64,000 nucleotides of DNA from Adhaeribacter arboris (GCF_003023845.1 NZ_PYFT01000001.1:434001-498000), one strand, 5' to 3'. Counted from the stretch's first letter, positions 1 through 9,221 are shown. Made by a program: numbers and translations. The notes: a model not told the origin generated them from the sequence alone.

Positions 1-196
1 GAATTTAAATTTTAAATTAATTTGTTTTAAATCATATAGTTCATCTATCTTCTGTCTTATTATTTTAACCCCACTTTATTTAATATCTATACTCCTTCTC
101 TTTTCACATACCAAAAAAATACTACTCACCTATTAAGGCGATACTTTTTGATTTCGGCGGTATAAAAAATCTAAGAAAAAATATGGGGAGTAGTAC

Positions 197-233
197 TGTA
201 GATTCCTGCTACATAGTGTAGAAAAATTCCCCA
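197..233 (+). promoter_or_regulatory. Tandem 17-bp palindromes (putative activator sites), copy 1
   Basis: Two sites of form TGTRG-N7-CYMCA: TGTAG-N7-CTACA at 197-213 and TGTAG-N7-CCCCA at 217-233, with centres 20 bp apart. The same pair occurs at 4066-4102 with identical spacing but different loop bases. The second site's centre is 83 bp from the sigma-54-like element in both copies. This geometry suits an enhancer-binding protein. A longer A/T-rich hairpin (176-189 with 228-241) overlaps them, so a terminator for an upstream gene is an alternative reading. Confidence 0.55.
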
Positions 234-307
234 TATTTTTTAGTGTATAATTTAAAAAAGGTTGTGAAGTGTTGATTAAACATTTATAAACCTTTTTGCG
301 ATAAAAT

Positions 308-323
308 TGGCATAAAAATGGCT
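308..323 (+). promoter_or_regulatory. Sigma-54-like promoter, copy 1
   Basis: TGGCATAAAAATGGCT has GG and GC in the -24/-12 spacing of RpoN promoters (consensus TGGCAC-N5-TTGCA). The paralogous leader keeps TGGCATAAAAATAGCT at 4177-4192, while the surrounding sequence has drifted. Transcription from here would give a leader of about 570 bases before the lyase ATG. Confidence 0.55.
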
Positions 324-903
324 AAGCGGTTCGGTTTTGTTTAATTATTAAGACGGTGATTTATTCTTTTTAATAAACCAACCTTAAATTAAATTTAAAA
401 AGTACAATTATTATAAAAATATATAATTAAGCAGCCTAAATTAAAATACAAGTATAATCCAATTATTAATTTTTTTGAAAAATTAAATTTCTATATAATA
501 TTATAATTTATTGATCCATGCGGTTATGAATAAGATAATGATTAAATACGCTTTAAAGGAAATAATGTAGTATTTTTTGTAAAATTATTAATAAATAATA
601 GGATATTTACAATATAATTAAAAAAAATTTGGTAGGTAAGTAAATATATTCTAAGTTTGAGCCATAAATCAAATATTTAAAAAGGTTGCAAGGTATTAGA
701 TTTATTATATTGAATACTTTATAGTCAGTGATATTTTAATTGATTTTTAACTATTATTTTTTGTACTATAGTAAATAATTTAAGTTAAGTTTTTAAACCT
801 TGAAATTAAATATACAATTTAGTCAGTCTATATTTTTGCTTGCTAGCTAGTTGTTAAATTGTAAATTTTTAATTTAAACTATTTTCAACTTTAATCGAAC
901 TTT

Positions 904-2163
904 ATGAAAACTAAACTACTCTTGTCAATTTCCTTACTGTCCTTGTTTACAGCAGCCTGTGAGACGGAAGAATTAGTTCAGCCAGAAACCGTGGCTAAAT
1001 CAGAAGTAGAATTAACCGGTGCCAGCAATGTTACTTCTGTAGACTCTTACAGGAGCAATCTTATGGTAGAACAACGGTTTGAATCTTCTGTCATGAGCCC
1101 TTTTAATAAACAAGTATATACTTCGCATGGCTTTGCCATTTCGGGTGCGACTGCCCGTACAGGCTCTAAATCCGTGCGTTTGGAATTAAGAAAAGCTGAT
1201 AATAAATTACGTTCCGAGATATTATTACCGGCGGAAACATCCAGTAATCGTTGGTATGGCTTTAGTATGAACTTGCCAAGTGGTTATTGGCAAAACAGCA
1301 TGAATTCTGATACTTGGGATATTATTGCCCAGTGGCACGCCATGGAAGACAGAGGAGAACCAGCTCGTTTTCCCCCCATCGCTTTAGTAGTTAGCAAAGG
1401 CCGGTTAAATGTGGTGATGTATTGGGCTACTCGTGCTTCTAATACAAATTCTTCTATCAGCGGCAAGAAAGTATTTGATTTAGGCCCGGTAATTAAAGAT
1501 AAGTGGCTTGATTTTGTGTTCCACATAAATTTTTCTCATCAATCAGATGGGGTAATGGAAGTTTGGTTAAACGGTACTAAAGTGGTTAGCTTCCGGGGCC
1601 CAAATAGTTACAATGATAATGAATATCCGTATTTCAAAACGGGTATTTACAAAAGAGAGTGGGGTAGCATCAGCAAGCGAGCTCTATTTATAGATGATAT
1701 TCGTACGGCAACCGGCAGCGCTTCCTATAAAGATGTTGCTCCTTCCGGTTCTGGCTCCAGTAATCCTAACCCTCCAGTAGAAGAAGAGGAAGATGGCGGT
1801 ACTTCTGGTCAAAAATTAACAAGTTTTACCTTAATTAATGCGGATACGGATCGGGACATCATGACCATTTCAAATGGCGCTACCATTGATTTATCGAACC
1901 TAGGAACCCGTAACCTGAATGTCCGCGCGAATACCTACCCTGCGGCCGTTGGTAGTGTCGGCTTTGCCTTAACTGGAGCACATAGTCTAACAACTGCGCA
2001 AACGGGCAAGCCTTACGCTTTGTTCGGCGACTCAGGAGGAAACTATAATACATGGCAGGCAGTAACGGGTAGCTACACATTAAAGGGAACCCCCTATACC
2101 GGAGCAAACAAGTCAGGTACGGCCGGTACACCATTGTCGGTTAGCTTTAAAATAGTAGAATAA
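904..2163 (+). CDS. Secreted lipoprotein, polysaccharide lyase (heparin-lyase-I-like fold) with C-terminal module
   Basis: This 419-residue lipoprotein has a signal peptide with a lipobox ending at TAAC, about residue 19. Residues ~50-275 resemble the PF14099 polysaccharide lyase family (jelly-roll, PL13/PL20-like), with the conserved DTWDIIAQWH and KTGIYKREWG segments. Such enzymes cleave uronic-acid polysaccharides by beta-elimination; the substrate cannot be read here. A Ser/Pro/Glu-rich linker (~280-302) leads to one copy of a ~115-residue module that is also in the lyase at 4787 and the protease at 53584. No T9SS sorting domain is present. The gene is a paralogue of the downstream lyase, with a closely similar catalytic part. 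Expression is likely from the duplicated sigma-54-like leader. ATG 904 puts the signal peptide at the N-terminus. Confidence 0.85.
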   Translation: MKTKLLLSISLLSLFTAACETEELVQPETVAKSEVELTGASNVTSVDSYRSNLMVEQRFESSVMSPFNKQVYTSHGFAISGATARTGSKSVRLELRKADNKLRSEILLPAETSSNRWYGFSMNLPSGYWQNSMNSDTWDIIAQWHAMEDRGEPARFPPIALVVSKGRLNVVMYWATRASNTNSSISGKKVFDLGPVIKDKWLDFVFHINFSHQSDGVMEVWLNGTKVVSFRGPNSYNDNEYPYFKTGIYKREWGSISKRALFIDDIRTATGSASYKDVAPSGSGSSNPNPPVEEEEDGGTSGQKLTSFTLINADTDRDIMTISNGATIDLSNLGTRNLNVRANTYPAAVGSVGFALTGAHSLTTAQTGKPYALFGDSGGNYNTWQAVTGSYTLKGTPYTGANKSGTAGTPLSVSFKIVE

Positions 2164-2220
2164 TTTCACTCTCCTACATATAAGGTGCGATGGATGAGCA
2201 AGCACCGGATTATTAATGAA

Positions 2221-2259
2221 CAGGCTGCTTAGCAAAATTGCTGGGCGGCCTGCTCTTTT
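2221..2259 (+). terminator. Intrinsic terminator after first lyase
   Basis: A 15-bp stem (2221-2235 with 2238-2252, several G-U pairs) with an AA loop, followed by a T-rich run. The homologous terminator follows the second lyase at 6541, so the duplication includes the 3' end of the transcription unit. Confidence 0.8.
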
Positions 2260-2610
2260 ATATAAGCTTTCTAAGTGCCAGCTAACGCGTAGCTCTTCTA
2301 GGAAGGGTTTCCGGCAAATTTTTGATGCTATGCTTTTGCATTTTATTTTTATCTTTAATCAAAATAAAATTTAGAAGTTTCTTTTCTGCCTGAAGTAAAA
2401 GGAAATTTGTCTGAGCATTACATTTAACTGCGCCAGGTAATTGATATTAATACCATTTCTCCTTTACTACTTGCCATAAGCAATCTTAGTAAGGCCAGCA
2501 AGCCCGCCGGGATTAACCAGATATGTTGTTGAAGCCAGTTTATGCTATTGGGGATAAGTAATTGTATTAAATGCCTCAATCAACTGCGATAAGACAGCGA
2601 ATGAAACTTA
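2260..2610. other. Intergenic, no gene seen
   Basis: AT-rich sequence between the lyase terminator and a MITE-like element. Only short ORFs without codon or motif support were seen. Confidence 0.6.
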
Positions 2611-2886
2611 CTAGGTTTGGAAAACCGGATTGTCCGGAAGGTGGGTTCAGAACAAATAGAATACAATCTTTCCTATTTATGCGAGTCCTCCGGGAAGGAT
2701 CTAACCGGTTTAAAGCGACGACTAGGGCGGAACTCAGGTAGTTATTTTTCATTTCAGGAGGGAAATACTGGTACTACTTCGCTTAGGTTCTTCTTTTCGG
2801 CTGGTTAGATCCTGCCCGGAGGGCGGAAGAGAGGAGAATAAGTTTGATGGGCATAGGTTTCGAACAATCCGGTTTGAAAAACCTAG
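2611..2886. mobile_element. MITE-like element, copy 1
   Basis: About 276 bp with ~26-bp terminal inverted repeats (22 of 26 match). The left end begins CTAGGTTTGGAAAACCGGAT and the right end is its imperfect complement. Internally, CCTCCGGGAAGGATCTAACC (near 2690) pairs with a near-complement near 2805, so the element can fold on itself. A second copy lies at about 8952-9221. It has no transposase; the two short ORFs inside lie entirely within the repeat and are not treated as genes. Confidence 0.65.
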
Positions 2887-3885
2887 CAGGTTGGCTTTCC
2901 TTTGGAATACTTTTTGGAAATTACTATACAAGATTTGGTATTTGTTAAGGCTACCGTAAAGAAAAAAGTAATGTTGGCATTACGTTGCCGGAAAACGCTC
3001 GTTCGTTGATAGTTAGAGTAACAGGAGCAAGGCCAGTACAATAGGTTTTCTTTACCAAGCTATGTACTTTATAGAAAATCGATTGTTTTAAACTAAACGA
3101 TGCTCGTTGAATATAGGTAGTAAACCTTAGGTGCCAGCTAAGCTATAGTACCCGGTTTTTGCCAATCCTTACTAATGAAAAAATCCGGGGCGAGCGCCTG
3201 CGCTAACTAAGCTATAATCAGCAGCTGCTTGGGTATTCATACATCTTTATCTGAATAATGCTTCGGGGAAATTGCTGCACTGATAAAATTACTTTAAGAG
3301 TTCTAGTTAGTAAAGGGAATGAAGCTATATTTTTTATTACTTCGGCATAAAGGTTTTAAGACGTGCGTGGCGTAATACTTATGAGCTTGATTATTCCGGG
3401 TTATACATTCTTCTTTATGCCCTTTAAAATAAACCTGTTTAAGAATGAAAAATAAGAAGGTAAAATGTTTGCCTAACTCCTTTAATGCTGATAGAAAATA
3501 TAAGCTTTACGGCTTCTATCAAAAATGAGGCAAGTATATTTTCTTTAATGCTGTACTTCTTAAAAGAAGTTAAATGAGGAAAAGAGCTACTCGTTGGCTT
3601 ACCAGCTTTAATGCTTTTTCGGTTCTCCTGCTAATTAATGTTTTCAATCTGCTTATCTGGCCCTTTTTAGCCTTAATAGTTGACTTATCGATACCTCCAC
3701 TAAAACAGGAAACAGGTTCTATTTTAATAAAGCGTATTATTGGCAATCAACCGAATACTTGCTGGATAATACAAGGTACTTTAACAAATCAACTCGTCCG
3801 CAGTCTTACTTAAATATATATACTTCTCAATGACAGAGAATTAATAAATTTTTAATGGACTGGTAATTAAGGTTTAAAAATGAAA
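2887..3885. other. Intergenic spacer between duplicated lyase units
   Basis: About 1 kb of AT-rich DNA. A 79-codon ORF at 3574-3813 has no recognisable motif and no supported start. Part of the sequence near 3125 resembles the stretch near 2270 (AGGTGCCAGCTAAGC versus AAGTGCCAGCTAACG). No gene is supported. Confidence 0.5.
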
Positions 3886-4065
3886 CTAATTAGTTTTAAA
3901 TTATACACTTCATCTATCTTCTGTTTAATTATCTTACAGCATATAGTTACGCTATATGTTTTTTTTATTTCTCATCAGACCAAAAAAGTACTACTTCTCC
4001 TATTTATTATTTTTCACACAAGTTATTCATATTAAAAATTAAAGAATAAATGTGGGGAATTATAG

Positions 4066-4102
4066 TGTAGGAGCTTTCTACAAAATGTGGAAAAATTCCA
4101 CA
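4066..4102 (+). promoter_or_regulatory. Tandem 17-bp palindromes (putative activator sites), copy 2
   Basis: TGTAG-N7-CTACA at 4066-4082 and TGTGG-N7-CCACA at 4086-4102, centres 20 bp apart. In the second site a paired change gives a perfect TGTGG/CCACA pair where copy 1 has TGTAG/CCCCA. Spacing to the sigma-54-like promoter (83 bp from the second centre) is the same as in copy 1. Confidence 0.55.
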
Positions 4103-4176
4103 CTAATTTTTTAATGTGTGAAGAGTACACATTCTAAAGGGTTGATTCTACAGTTGCAAAAGGCTTTTTTAAAAAA

Positions 4177-4192
4177 TGGCATAAAAATAGCT
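4177..4192 (+). promoter_or_regulatory. Sigma-54-like promoter, copy 2
   Basis: TGGCATAAAAATAGCT keeps the GG and GC of the -24/-12 elements at correct spacing. Its counterpart is at 308-323. The leader to ATG 4787 would be about 580 bases. Confidence 0.55.
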
Positions 4193-4786
4193 AATCGGCG
4201 AAGTTTTTAGAAAGATACGAAGATAGTGCGGATCTAAACTAGGTGCCTAATCAAATGAATTATATAAGAAAAATTATATTATATTAAATTAGGTTTAACG
4301 TATAAAAAAAATGATTATTAGGAAAAAATGCAACTTAAAAATTTTGCTTTAAGAGTAATTTCCTTAAAATTTTTATAATTTGTTTTAAGTAGTGCTTCTT
4401 TTTTGAACAAACAACTCTTCTTAAATGAGTAAGTTGTTAGAAAAGATAATCGGATTTTATAAGGCTATTTTTATGAAATTTATAAATATTACTTTAAATA
4501 TCTAAATTATTTGGTTGGTTAAAAATTATATTCTATGTTTGGCTTATAAAACACAATAGTTAAAAAGGTTGCATGCTATTAGATTTATTATATTAGTTTT
4601 TTATGAAAGCAAAATGTGTTTTATTGCTTTTAAATTAGGAAGAATATCAAAATTTTAATTGCTTACTTTTAATTTCTGGTTCCTTAAAATTAAATATACA
4701 ATTTAACTGCTTTATGTTATTTCTTGCGAGCAAGTTACCGAATTGTAAAATTTTAATTAAACTATCTTCAACTTTAATTGATCCTT

Positions 4787-6502
4787 ATGAAAATTAAACT
4801 ACTCTTATCCATTTTCTTACTGTCTTTATTTACTACGGCCTGTGAGACGGAAGAATCAGTTCAGCCAGATGCTTTAGCTAAATCAGAAGTTGCATTTTCT
4901 AGCGCGAGTAATGTTACCTCCGTGGATTCGGACCGAAATAATCTTATGGTAGAAGAGCGGTTTGAATCTTCTTTAGGCGATATATTTAATAAACAAGTGT
5001 ATACCTCTCATGGCTTTTCTTTATCCAGCTCGGTAGCGCGCTCCGGCTCCAAAGCAGCCCGTTTTGAATTAAGAAATGCCGATAATAAAGTACGTTCCGA
5101 GATATTATTGCCGGCGGAAACATCCAGCAATCGCTGGTACGGTTACAGTTTGTATTTGCCAAGTAGTTACTGGCAAAACAGTATGAACGCAGATACCTGG
5201 GATATTATTACCCAGTGGCATGCTACCGACGATTCTGGTGAACCTGCCCGTTTTCCGCCCATTGCCTTGGTAGTTAGCAAAGGCCGGTTAAACGTGGTGA
5301 TGTATTGGGCTACCCGCGCGAATAATACTAATTCTACCATTAGCGGTAAAAAAGTATTTGATTTAGGCCCGGTAATTAAAGATAAGTGGCTTGATTTTGT
5401 ATTTCATATAAATTATTCCCATCAGTCAGATGGTATTTTAGATATTTGGATGAATGGTACGAAAGTAATAGACTTTAAAGGTCCTAATACTTACAATGAT
5501 GATTATTATCCTTATTTTAAAATAGGTATTTACAAAAGAGAGTGGGGTAGTATCTCTAAACGGGCTCTTTTTGTAGATGATATTCGTACCGCAACGGGTA
5601 ATGCTACGTACAGCGATGTGGCTCCTGACGGTTCCAGTACCGAAAACCCACCAACCGAGGAACCAGATACCGAACCAGAAACGGATCCGGGATCAGCAAG
5701 CGGTCAGAAAGTAGAAAGCTTTACTCTGATTAATGCTGATAATGACCGGGAAATTAAGACGATTGTTAACGGGGAAACTCTCGATTTAGCTACTTTGCCT
5801 ACCAAAAACCTGAACATTCGGGCTAACACCAATGCCACTGTTGGCAGTATATATTTCAATCTTACGGGCGCTAAAACCTTCAGCAAAGTAGAGGGGGGGG
5901 CTCCTTACTCTTTATTCGGCGATACCAATGGAAATTATGCTCCTTGGCTACCTGCGGTAGGCACCTATTCTTTGCAAGGAACCCCTTACACCGGGGCTAA
6001 ACGCACCGGTGACGCTGGTACCCCTTTAACGGTTAATTTTACGGTAATTTCCGGTTCTGGCTCCGGTAACCCTCCCGTGGAGAATCCGGATACTAAACCC
6101 GACACTGATCCGGACCCAGATCCAGGATCCGGAAGCGAAATAAAGGTTCAAAGCTATACGCTGATTAATGCCGATACTGATCGGGAAATTAAGACACTCG
6201 TTAACGGCGAAACGTTGAGTTTATCTAATTTACCCACCAAAAACCTGAACATCCTGGCAAATACTAGTTCCGGCGTAGTCAGTTTAAAACTAGATTTAAC
6301 CGGCAGATGGACCTTGTCTAAAACAGAATCTGGTCCTTATACTTTATTCGGCGACGAGAAAAACAGTAATGGTACCGTCAACTACGGCGGTGTGGTACTG
6401 CCAGTTGGTAATTATACCTTAAAAGGTACTCCTTACTCCGCGAGCAGGGGGACAGGTGAGGCTGGTAGTGCTTTAACCATTAATTTTACCATAGCTCCAT
6501 AA
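4787..6502 (+). CDS. Secreted lipoprotein, polysaccharide lyase with two C-terminal modules
   Basis: This 571-residue lipoprotein is a paralogue of the gene at 904. The signal peptide ends with lipobox TTAC. Residues ~45-270 form the PF14099-type lyase domain with DTWDIITQWH and KIGIYKREWG. Two copies of the shared ~115-residue module follow (~305-421 and ~451-571), each preceded by an acidic Pro/Asp/Glu linker. The first lyase has only one module, so the copies differ by module gain or loss. ATG 4787 is chosen over an in-frame TTG three codons earlier because it aligns with the paralogue's ATG. Substrate and exact PL family are not determined. Confidence 0.85.
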   Translation: MKIKLLLSIFLLSLFTTACETEESVQPDALAKSEVAFSSASNVTSVDSDRNNLMVEERFESSLGDIFNKQVYTSHGFSLSSSVARSGSKAARFELRNADNKVRSEILLPAETSSNRWYGYSLYLPSSYWQNSMNADTWDIITQWHATDDSGEPARFPPIALVVSKGRLNVVMYWATRANNTNSTISGKKVFDLGPVIKDKWLDFVFHINYSHQSDGILDIWMNGTKVIDFKGPNTYNDDYYPYFKIGIYKREWGSISKRALFVDDIRTATGNATYSDVAPDGSSTENPPTEEPDTEPETDPGSASGQKVESFTLINADNDREIKTIVNGETLDLATLPTKNLNIRANTNATVGSIYFNLTGAKTFSKVEGGAPYSLFGDTNGNYAPWLPAVGTYSLQGTPYTGAKRTGDAGTPLTVNFTVISGSGSGNPPVENPDTKPDTDPDPDPGSGSEIKVQSYTLINADTDREIKTLVNGETLSLSNLPTKNLNILANTSSGVVSLKLDLTGRWTLSKTESGPYTLFGDEKNSNGTVNYGGVVLPVGNYTLKGTPYSASRGTGEAGSALTINFTIAP

Positions 6503-6540
6503 CATTTACTTTACTGTAAAAAGTAGGAACAGCAAACTTG

Positions 6541-6588
6541 AAAAGCCGGCTGCTTAGTAATTTTACTGGGCGGTCGGCTTTTTTGTTT
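6541..6588 (+). terminator. Intrinsic terminator after second lyase
   Basis: A 20-bp stem (6541-6560 with 6563-6582) with a two-base loop and a T run. It is homologous to the terminator at 2221. Confidence 0.85.
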
Positions 6589-6650
6589 ATCTCCTATTTA
6601 AATAGTGAATGTTTTCCGGGAGACCTGTAACTGCCTACTTTAGTTAAATC

Positions 6651-7025
6651 CGGCATTTAAAAGCCAACACCGATGGCAGTGCTCCCAAAGGCAGTTTAGT
6701 GCAAGCCAGCGCCAGAAATTTATACGGACTTGCCAGTAGTGGTGGTGCCAATAACGCCAGCACTATTTCCCGGATTTTCACCGCGGGTTCTTTTAAAGTG
6801 TTACGGCACTTTAATTTAAATACCGATGGCGGTACTCCTCTGGGTAGTTTACTCGTGCATAAAGTTAGTCCTCTACTCGCAAAATACGCCAAAAAGAGAA
6901 CGGAAGAAGTACTACTTTAGGAAAATAAAACTGAATTGAGTATATCGGACTTACAACCTAGTCTGTATCTTTTGCAACTCAACGCGGCCAGCAAACAGGA
7001 ATCTTTCTGGTTTATAAAAGAATAA
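6651..7025 (+). pseudogene. Remnant of a GloVer-repeat protein with T9SS sorting tail
   Basis: One reading frame from 6651 encodes repeats of the TIGR03803 'GloVer' type: NTDGSAPKGSLVQAS, then NLYGLASSGG, then FKVLRHFNLNTDGGTPLGSL. The frame meets TAG at 6918-6920. Past that stop, the same frame (6936-7025) encodes SLYLLQLN...SFWFIKE, which looks like the end of a type A T9SS C-terminal domain. There is no start codon or signal peptide, and most of the gene is missing. I read it as the decayed 3' part of a secreted repeat protein. Confidence 0.65.
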
Positions 7026-7045
7026 AATTAGTGGCTACTTAATTT

Positions 7046-7082
7046 AAAAAAGAGAGGTACTTAGCTGTATCTCTCTTTTTAA
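7046..7082 (+). terminator. Intrinsic terminator
   Basis: Perfect stem AAAAAGAGAGGTAC / GTATCTCTCTTTTT with a six-base loop, directly after the GloVer remnant. Confidence 0.8.
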
Positions 7083-7195
7083 TTTCTGGGGTAAGCATTT
7101 CTACTACTCCAGTATATAAACCTCAGAAAAAGGAGTTTACTTTTTAGAATATCACTTAAGAAATTTTGTAAATAGCAGGTACAACTATACCTTTT

Positions 7196-7780
7196 ATGCC
7201 GGAGGCAATTCTTGAATTAAAAAAGTTAATGCATGCTATCCATCCGCTTACCGAACCAGAGTGGGAGGAATTTGCCGGGTTATGGAAACCTTTTTCGGCA
7301 CGGCGCAAAGAAGTGCTCACGCGGGCCGGCGAAACCGAAAAGTACTTGTATTTTGTAATAGAAGGCGTTCAGCGGGTGTATTACTTCGATGAGCAGAACC
7401 GGGAAGCTACCTTGGTTTTTACCTATGCTCCTTCGTTCGGGGGAGTTCTGGACGCCTTATTGCTGCAACAACCCTCGCGTTATTTTTACGAAACGCTTAC
7501 GCCCTCGGCTTTTCTCCGGGCTCCCATTCACGAATTGCTGCCGGTTATTTCTTCAAAACCTAATTTGGCCTTTATAATCCGGCAAGGTCTGGCGCAAGCG
7601 CTTTCGGGAGTTCTGGAAAGGTTAGTAGAGTTGCAATGCTATTCTTCCGAAGAAAAATTCCGGCAATTATTAAAGCGAAGTCCGCACATCCTACAACTGG
7701 TGCCGCATAAATATTTAGCGAATTATTTGGGTATCGAGGCCACCAACTTCAGTAAACTCATCAACAAAGTACGAATCTGA
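7196..7780 (+). CDS. Crp/Fnr-family transcriptional regulator
   Basis: A 194-residue protein with an N-terminal cyclic-nucleotide-binding-type beta-roll (~25-115, segment LYFVIEGVQRVYY) and a C-terminal helix-turn-helix (~150-194, YLANYLGIEATNFSKLINK). This is the usual size for Bacteroidota Crp-like regulators, which often control adjacent small genes. Downstream are a DUF4345 membrane protein and a DinB protein, plausible targets by position only. A TTTG (7165) -N19- TACCTTTT (7188) promoter-like match ends right at the ATG, so the true start could be Met12 (7229). Confidence 0.85.
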   Translation: MPEAILELKKLMHAIHPLTEPEWEEFAGLWKPFSARRKEVLTRAGETEKYLYFVIEGVQRVYYFDEQNREATLVFTYAPSFGGVLDALLLQQPSRYFYETLTPSAFLRAPIHELLPVISSKPNLAFIIRQGLAQALSGVLERLVELQCYSSEEKFRQLLKRSPHILQLVPHKYLANYLGIEATNFSKLINKVRI

Positions 7781-7854
7781 AAATGTTGGTATTTACCAAG
7801 AATTAGGTTGGAGAGCTGTCCCATATTTGCATCGTACTTAAAATAGCAACAACG

Positions 7855-8274
7855 ATGCAAACGCAAAAAATTTTTAAAATGGCCACTCAGGCTTTTATTG
7901 GCTTATCGGCCGTAAGTCTTTTATCCGTAAGTGTACTGGCTTTTTACAACCCGCAGAGCGTCATGGATTTAGTAGCCGTTAAACTAACCAATAACGATGC
8001 CTTCAGTTCTATCCGGGGGGTGTACGGGGGCGTGGGTTTTACTTTATTTATTAGTTTAATTTACCTGCTACGTACGGATGTAAACAAAGGATTAGCTTTT
8101 TTAGCTTTATTGTGGGGCTTTTATGCTTTCTCCCGCCTGATTACCATTTTTGCCGAAGGTTCTTTAGGCGCCTTCGGAAAGCAATGGCTCGTAACGGAAA
8201 CATTATTTTTTACCCTTGCAATGGTACTTTTATGGAAAAATAAGAATTTGGTTGTACTTAAAACAACGAAATAA
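7855..8274 (+). CDS. DUF4345-type small membrane protein
   Basis: 139 residues with four predicted membrane helices (about 14-32, 58-77, 83-101, 112-128). The helix pattern and the RGVYGG motif after helix 1 fit the DUF4345 family, whose function is unknown. Its stop lies one base before the next ATG, suggesting translational coupling with the DinB gene. The Crp-like regulator is 74 bases upstream. Confidence 0.7.
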   Translation: MQTQKIFKMATQAFIGLSAVSLLSVSVLAFYNPQSVMDLVAVKLTNNDAFSSIRGVYGGVGFTLFISLIYLLRTDVNKGLAFLALLWGFYAFSRLITIFAEGSLGAFGKQWLVTETLFFTLAMVLLWKNKNLVVLKTTK

Positions 8275-8275
8275 A

Positions 8276-8851
8276 ATGGCAGTGGTAAACAAAAATCAGT
8301 TGTTAGATTTTCTGGAAAACCGGGTAGAAGGTCACCTTCAGGAAGCAATAAGAGTTTTTCAGAACGAGCGGGCGGAAATTCTCCTGCAACCGGCTCCTGA
8401 TGGGGGCTGGAGCATAGCGCAATGTTTAGAGCATTTAAATGGCTACGGCAAATTTTACCTGCCCCAAATAAATAAAGGGTTAAACCAGGCAAACCGCTCC
8501 TCGAATTCAGAAATTTTTAAAGGCTCTTGGTTGGGTACTTATTTTACCCGGATGATGGAGCCGACTACGGGCACCAAAAAATACAAAGCTTTTAAAAACC
8601 ACATCCCCGCCCCGGACTTAGATGCGCCCGCCGTAGTAGCCGAATTTATTCACCAGCAAGAAGAATTAATTGTTTACCTGAAACAAGCCCGTCAGGAAAA
8701 TGTAGATGCCATTAAAATTCCGCTTTCTATCTCTAAATGGGTAAAACTAAAGCTAGGCGATGTGTTTCAGTTTTTAATTGCTCATAACGAAAGACACCTA
8801 TTGCAAGCTAAACGAAATTTAAAAAACCTGGAAGTAGCAGATAAATCATGA
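8276..8851 (+). CDS. DinB-family putative metal-dependent protein
   Basis: 191 residues from the ATG one base after the preceding stop; upstream in-frame codons overlap the DUF4345 gene and are unlikely. The DinB_2 four-helix fold is suggested by GWSIAQCLEHLN (first metal His, ~50) and HNERHLLQAKRNL near the end (second and third His). Members include thiol S-transferases and many uncharacterised proteins. Function here is unknown. Confidence 0.75.
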   Translation: MAVVNKNQLLDFLENRVEGHLQEAIRVFQNERAEILLQPAPDGGWSIAQCLEHLNGYGKFYLPQINKGLNQANRSSNSEIFKGSWLGTYFTRMMEPTTGTKKYKAFKNHIPAPDLDAPAVVAEFIHQQEELIVYLKQARQENVDAIKIPLSISKWVKLKLGDVFQFLIAHNERHLLQAKRNLKNLEVADKS

Positions 8852-8951
8852 TTCCGGGGACTCCAGCAAAAATTATTCGTTAAGGACGGAGCAAGAACTC
8901 AAGTGGTATTAGGCTACATAACTTTCATTTTTCGGTGGCAGTTCCGAGGTA

Positions 8952-9221
8952 GTAAATAGGATTGTCCGGAAGGTGGGTTTAAAACAAGTAGAATACTCCC
9001 TTTTCTATTCTTTCGAGTCCTCCTGGAAAGGATCTAACCGGTTTAAAGCGACAACTGGAGCCATAAAGGTTATTTCTTCTTTTCAGGAGGGAATCACTGG
9101 TTCTCCATCTCTTTAGTTCTTTTTTTCTGTTGGTTAGATCTTTCGAGGATAACCGGGAAGAGAAGAATAAGTTTGATGAGCATAGCCGGAACCTGGGTTT
9201 CAGACAATACTGGATAGTAAA
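8952..9221. mobile_element. MITE-like element, copy 2
   Basis: About 270 bp homologous to 2611-2886. It shares AGGATTGTCCGGAAGGTGGG, GGATCTAACCGGTTTAAAGC, the central CAGGAGGGAA stretch, and GAGAAGAATAAGTTTGATG. The ends form a weaker inverted repeat than in copy 1, so this copy is more decayed. It sits just after the DinB gene. Confidence 0.65.

Larger units (their letters stand above)
13..903 (+). repeat. Duplicated leader region, copy 1
   Basis: AT-rich non-coding DNA upstream of the first lyase gene. It aligns along nearly its whole length with 3886-4786 upstream of the second lyase gene. Shared blocks include the TTCATCTATCTTCTGT stretch near the left end, two palindromes, a sigma-54-like promoter, the AAGGTTGCA...TATTAGATTTATTATATT block, and the last ~120 bases before the start codon. 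Homology may begin before base 1. No ORF is supported inside it. From the sigma-54-like site to the ATG is about 570 bases, an unusually long leader kept at nearly the same length in the other copy. Confidence 0.85.
3886..4786 (+). repeat. Duplicated leader region, copy 2
   Basis: Homologous to 13-903, with substitutions and small indels throughout but conserved palindromes, sigma-54-like site and start-proximal region. It lies directly upstream of the second lyase. The divergence suggests the duplication is not recent. Confidence 0.85.

Noticed and set aside
2617-2931. Two overlapping short ORFs on opposite strands
   Set aside because: Lie inside or across the MITE-like repeat; the second copy of the repeat does not keep the frames.
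3574-3813. 79-codon ORF with hydrophobic N-terminus
   Set aside because: No motif, no supported start, in AT-rich spacer DNA; chance ORF is likely.
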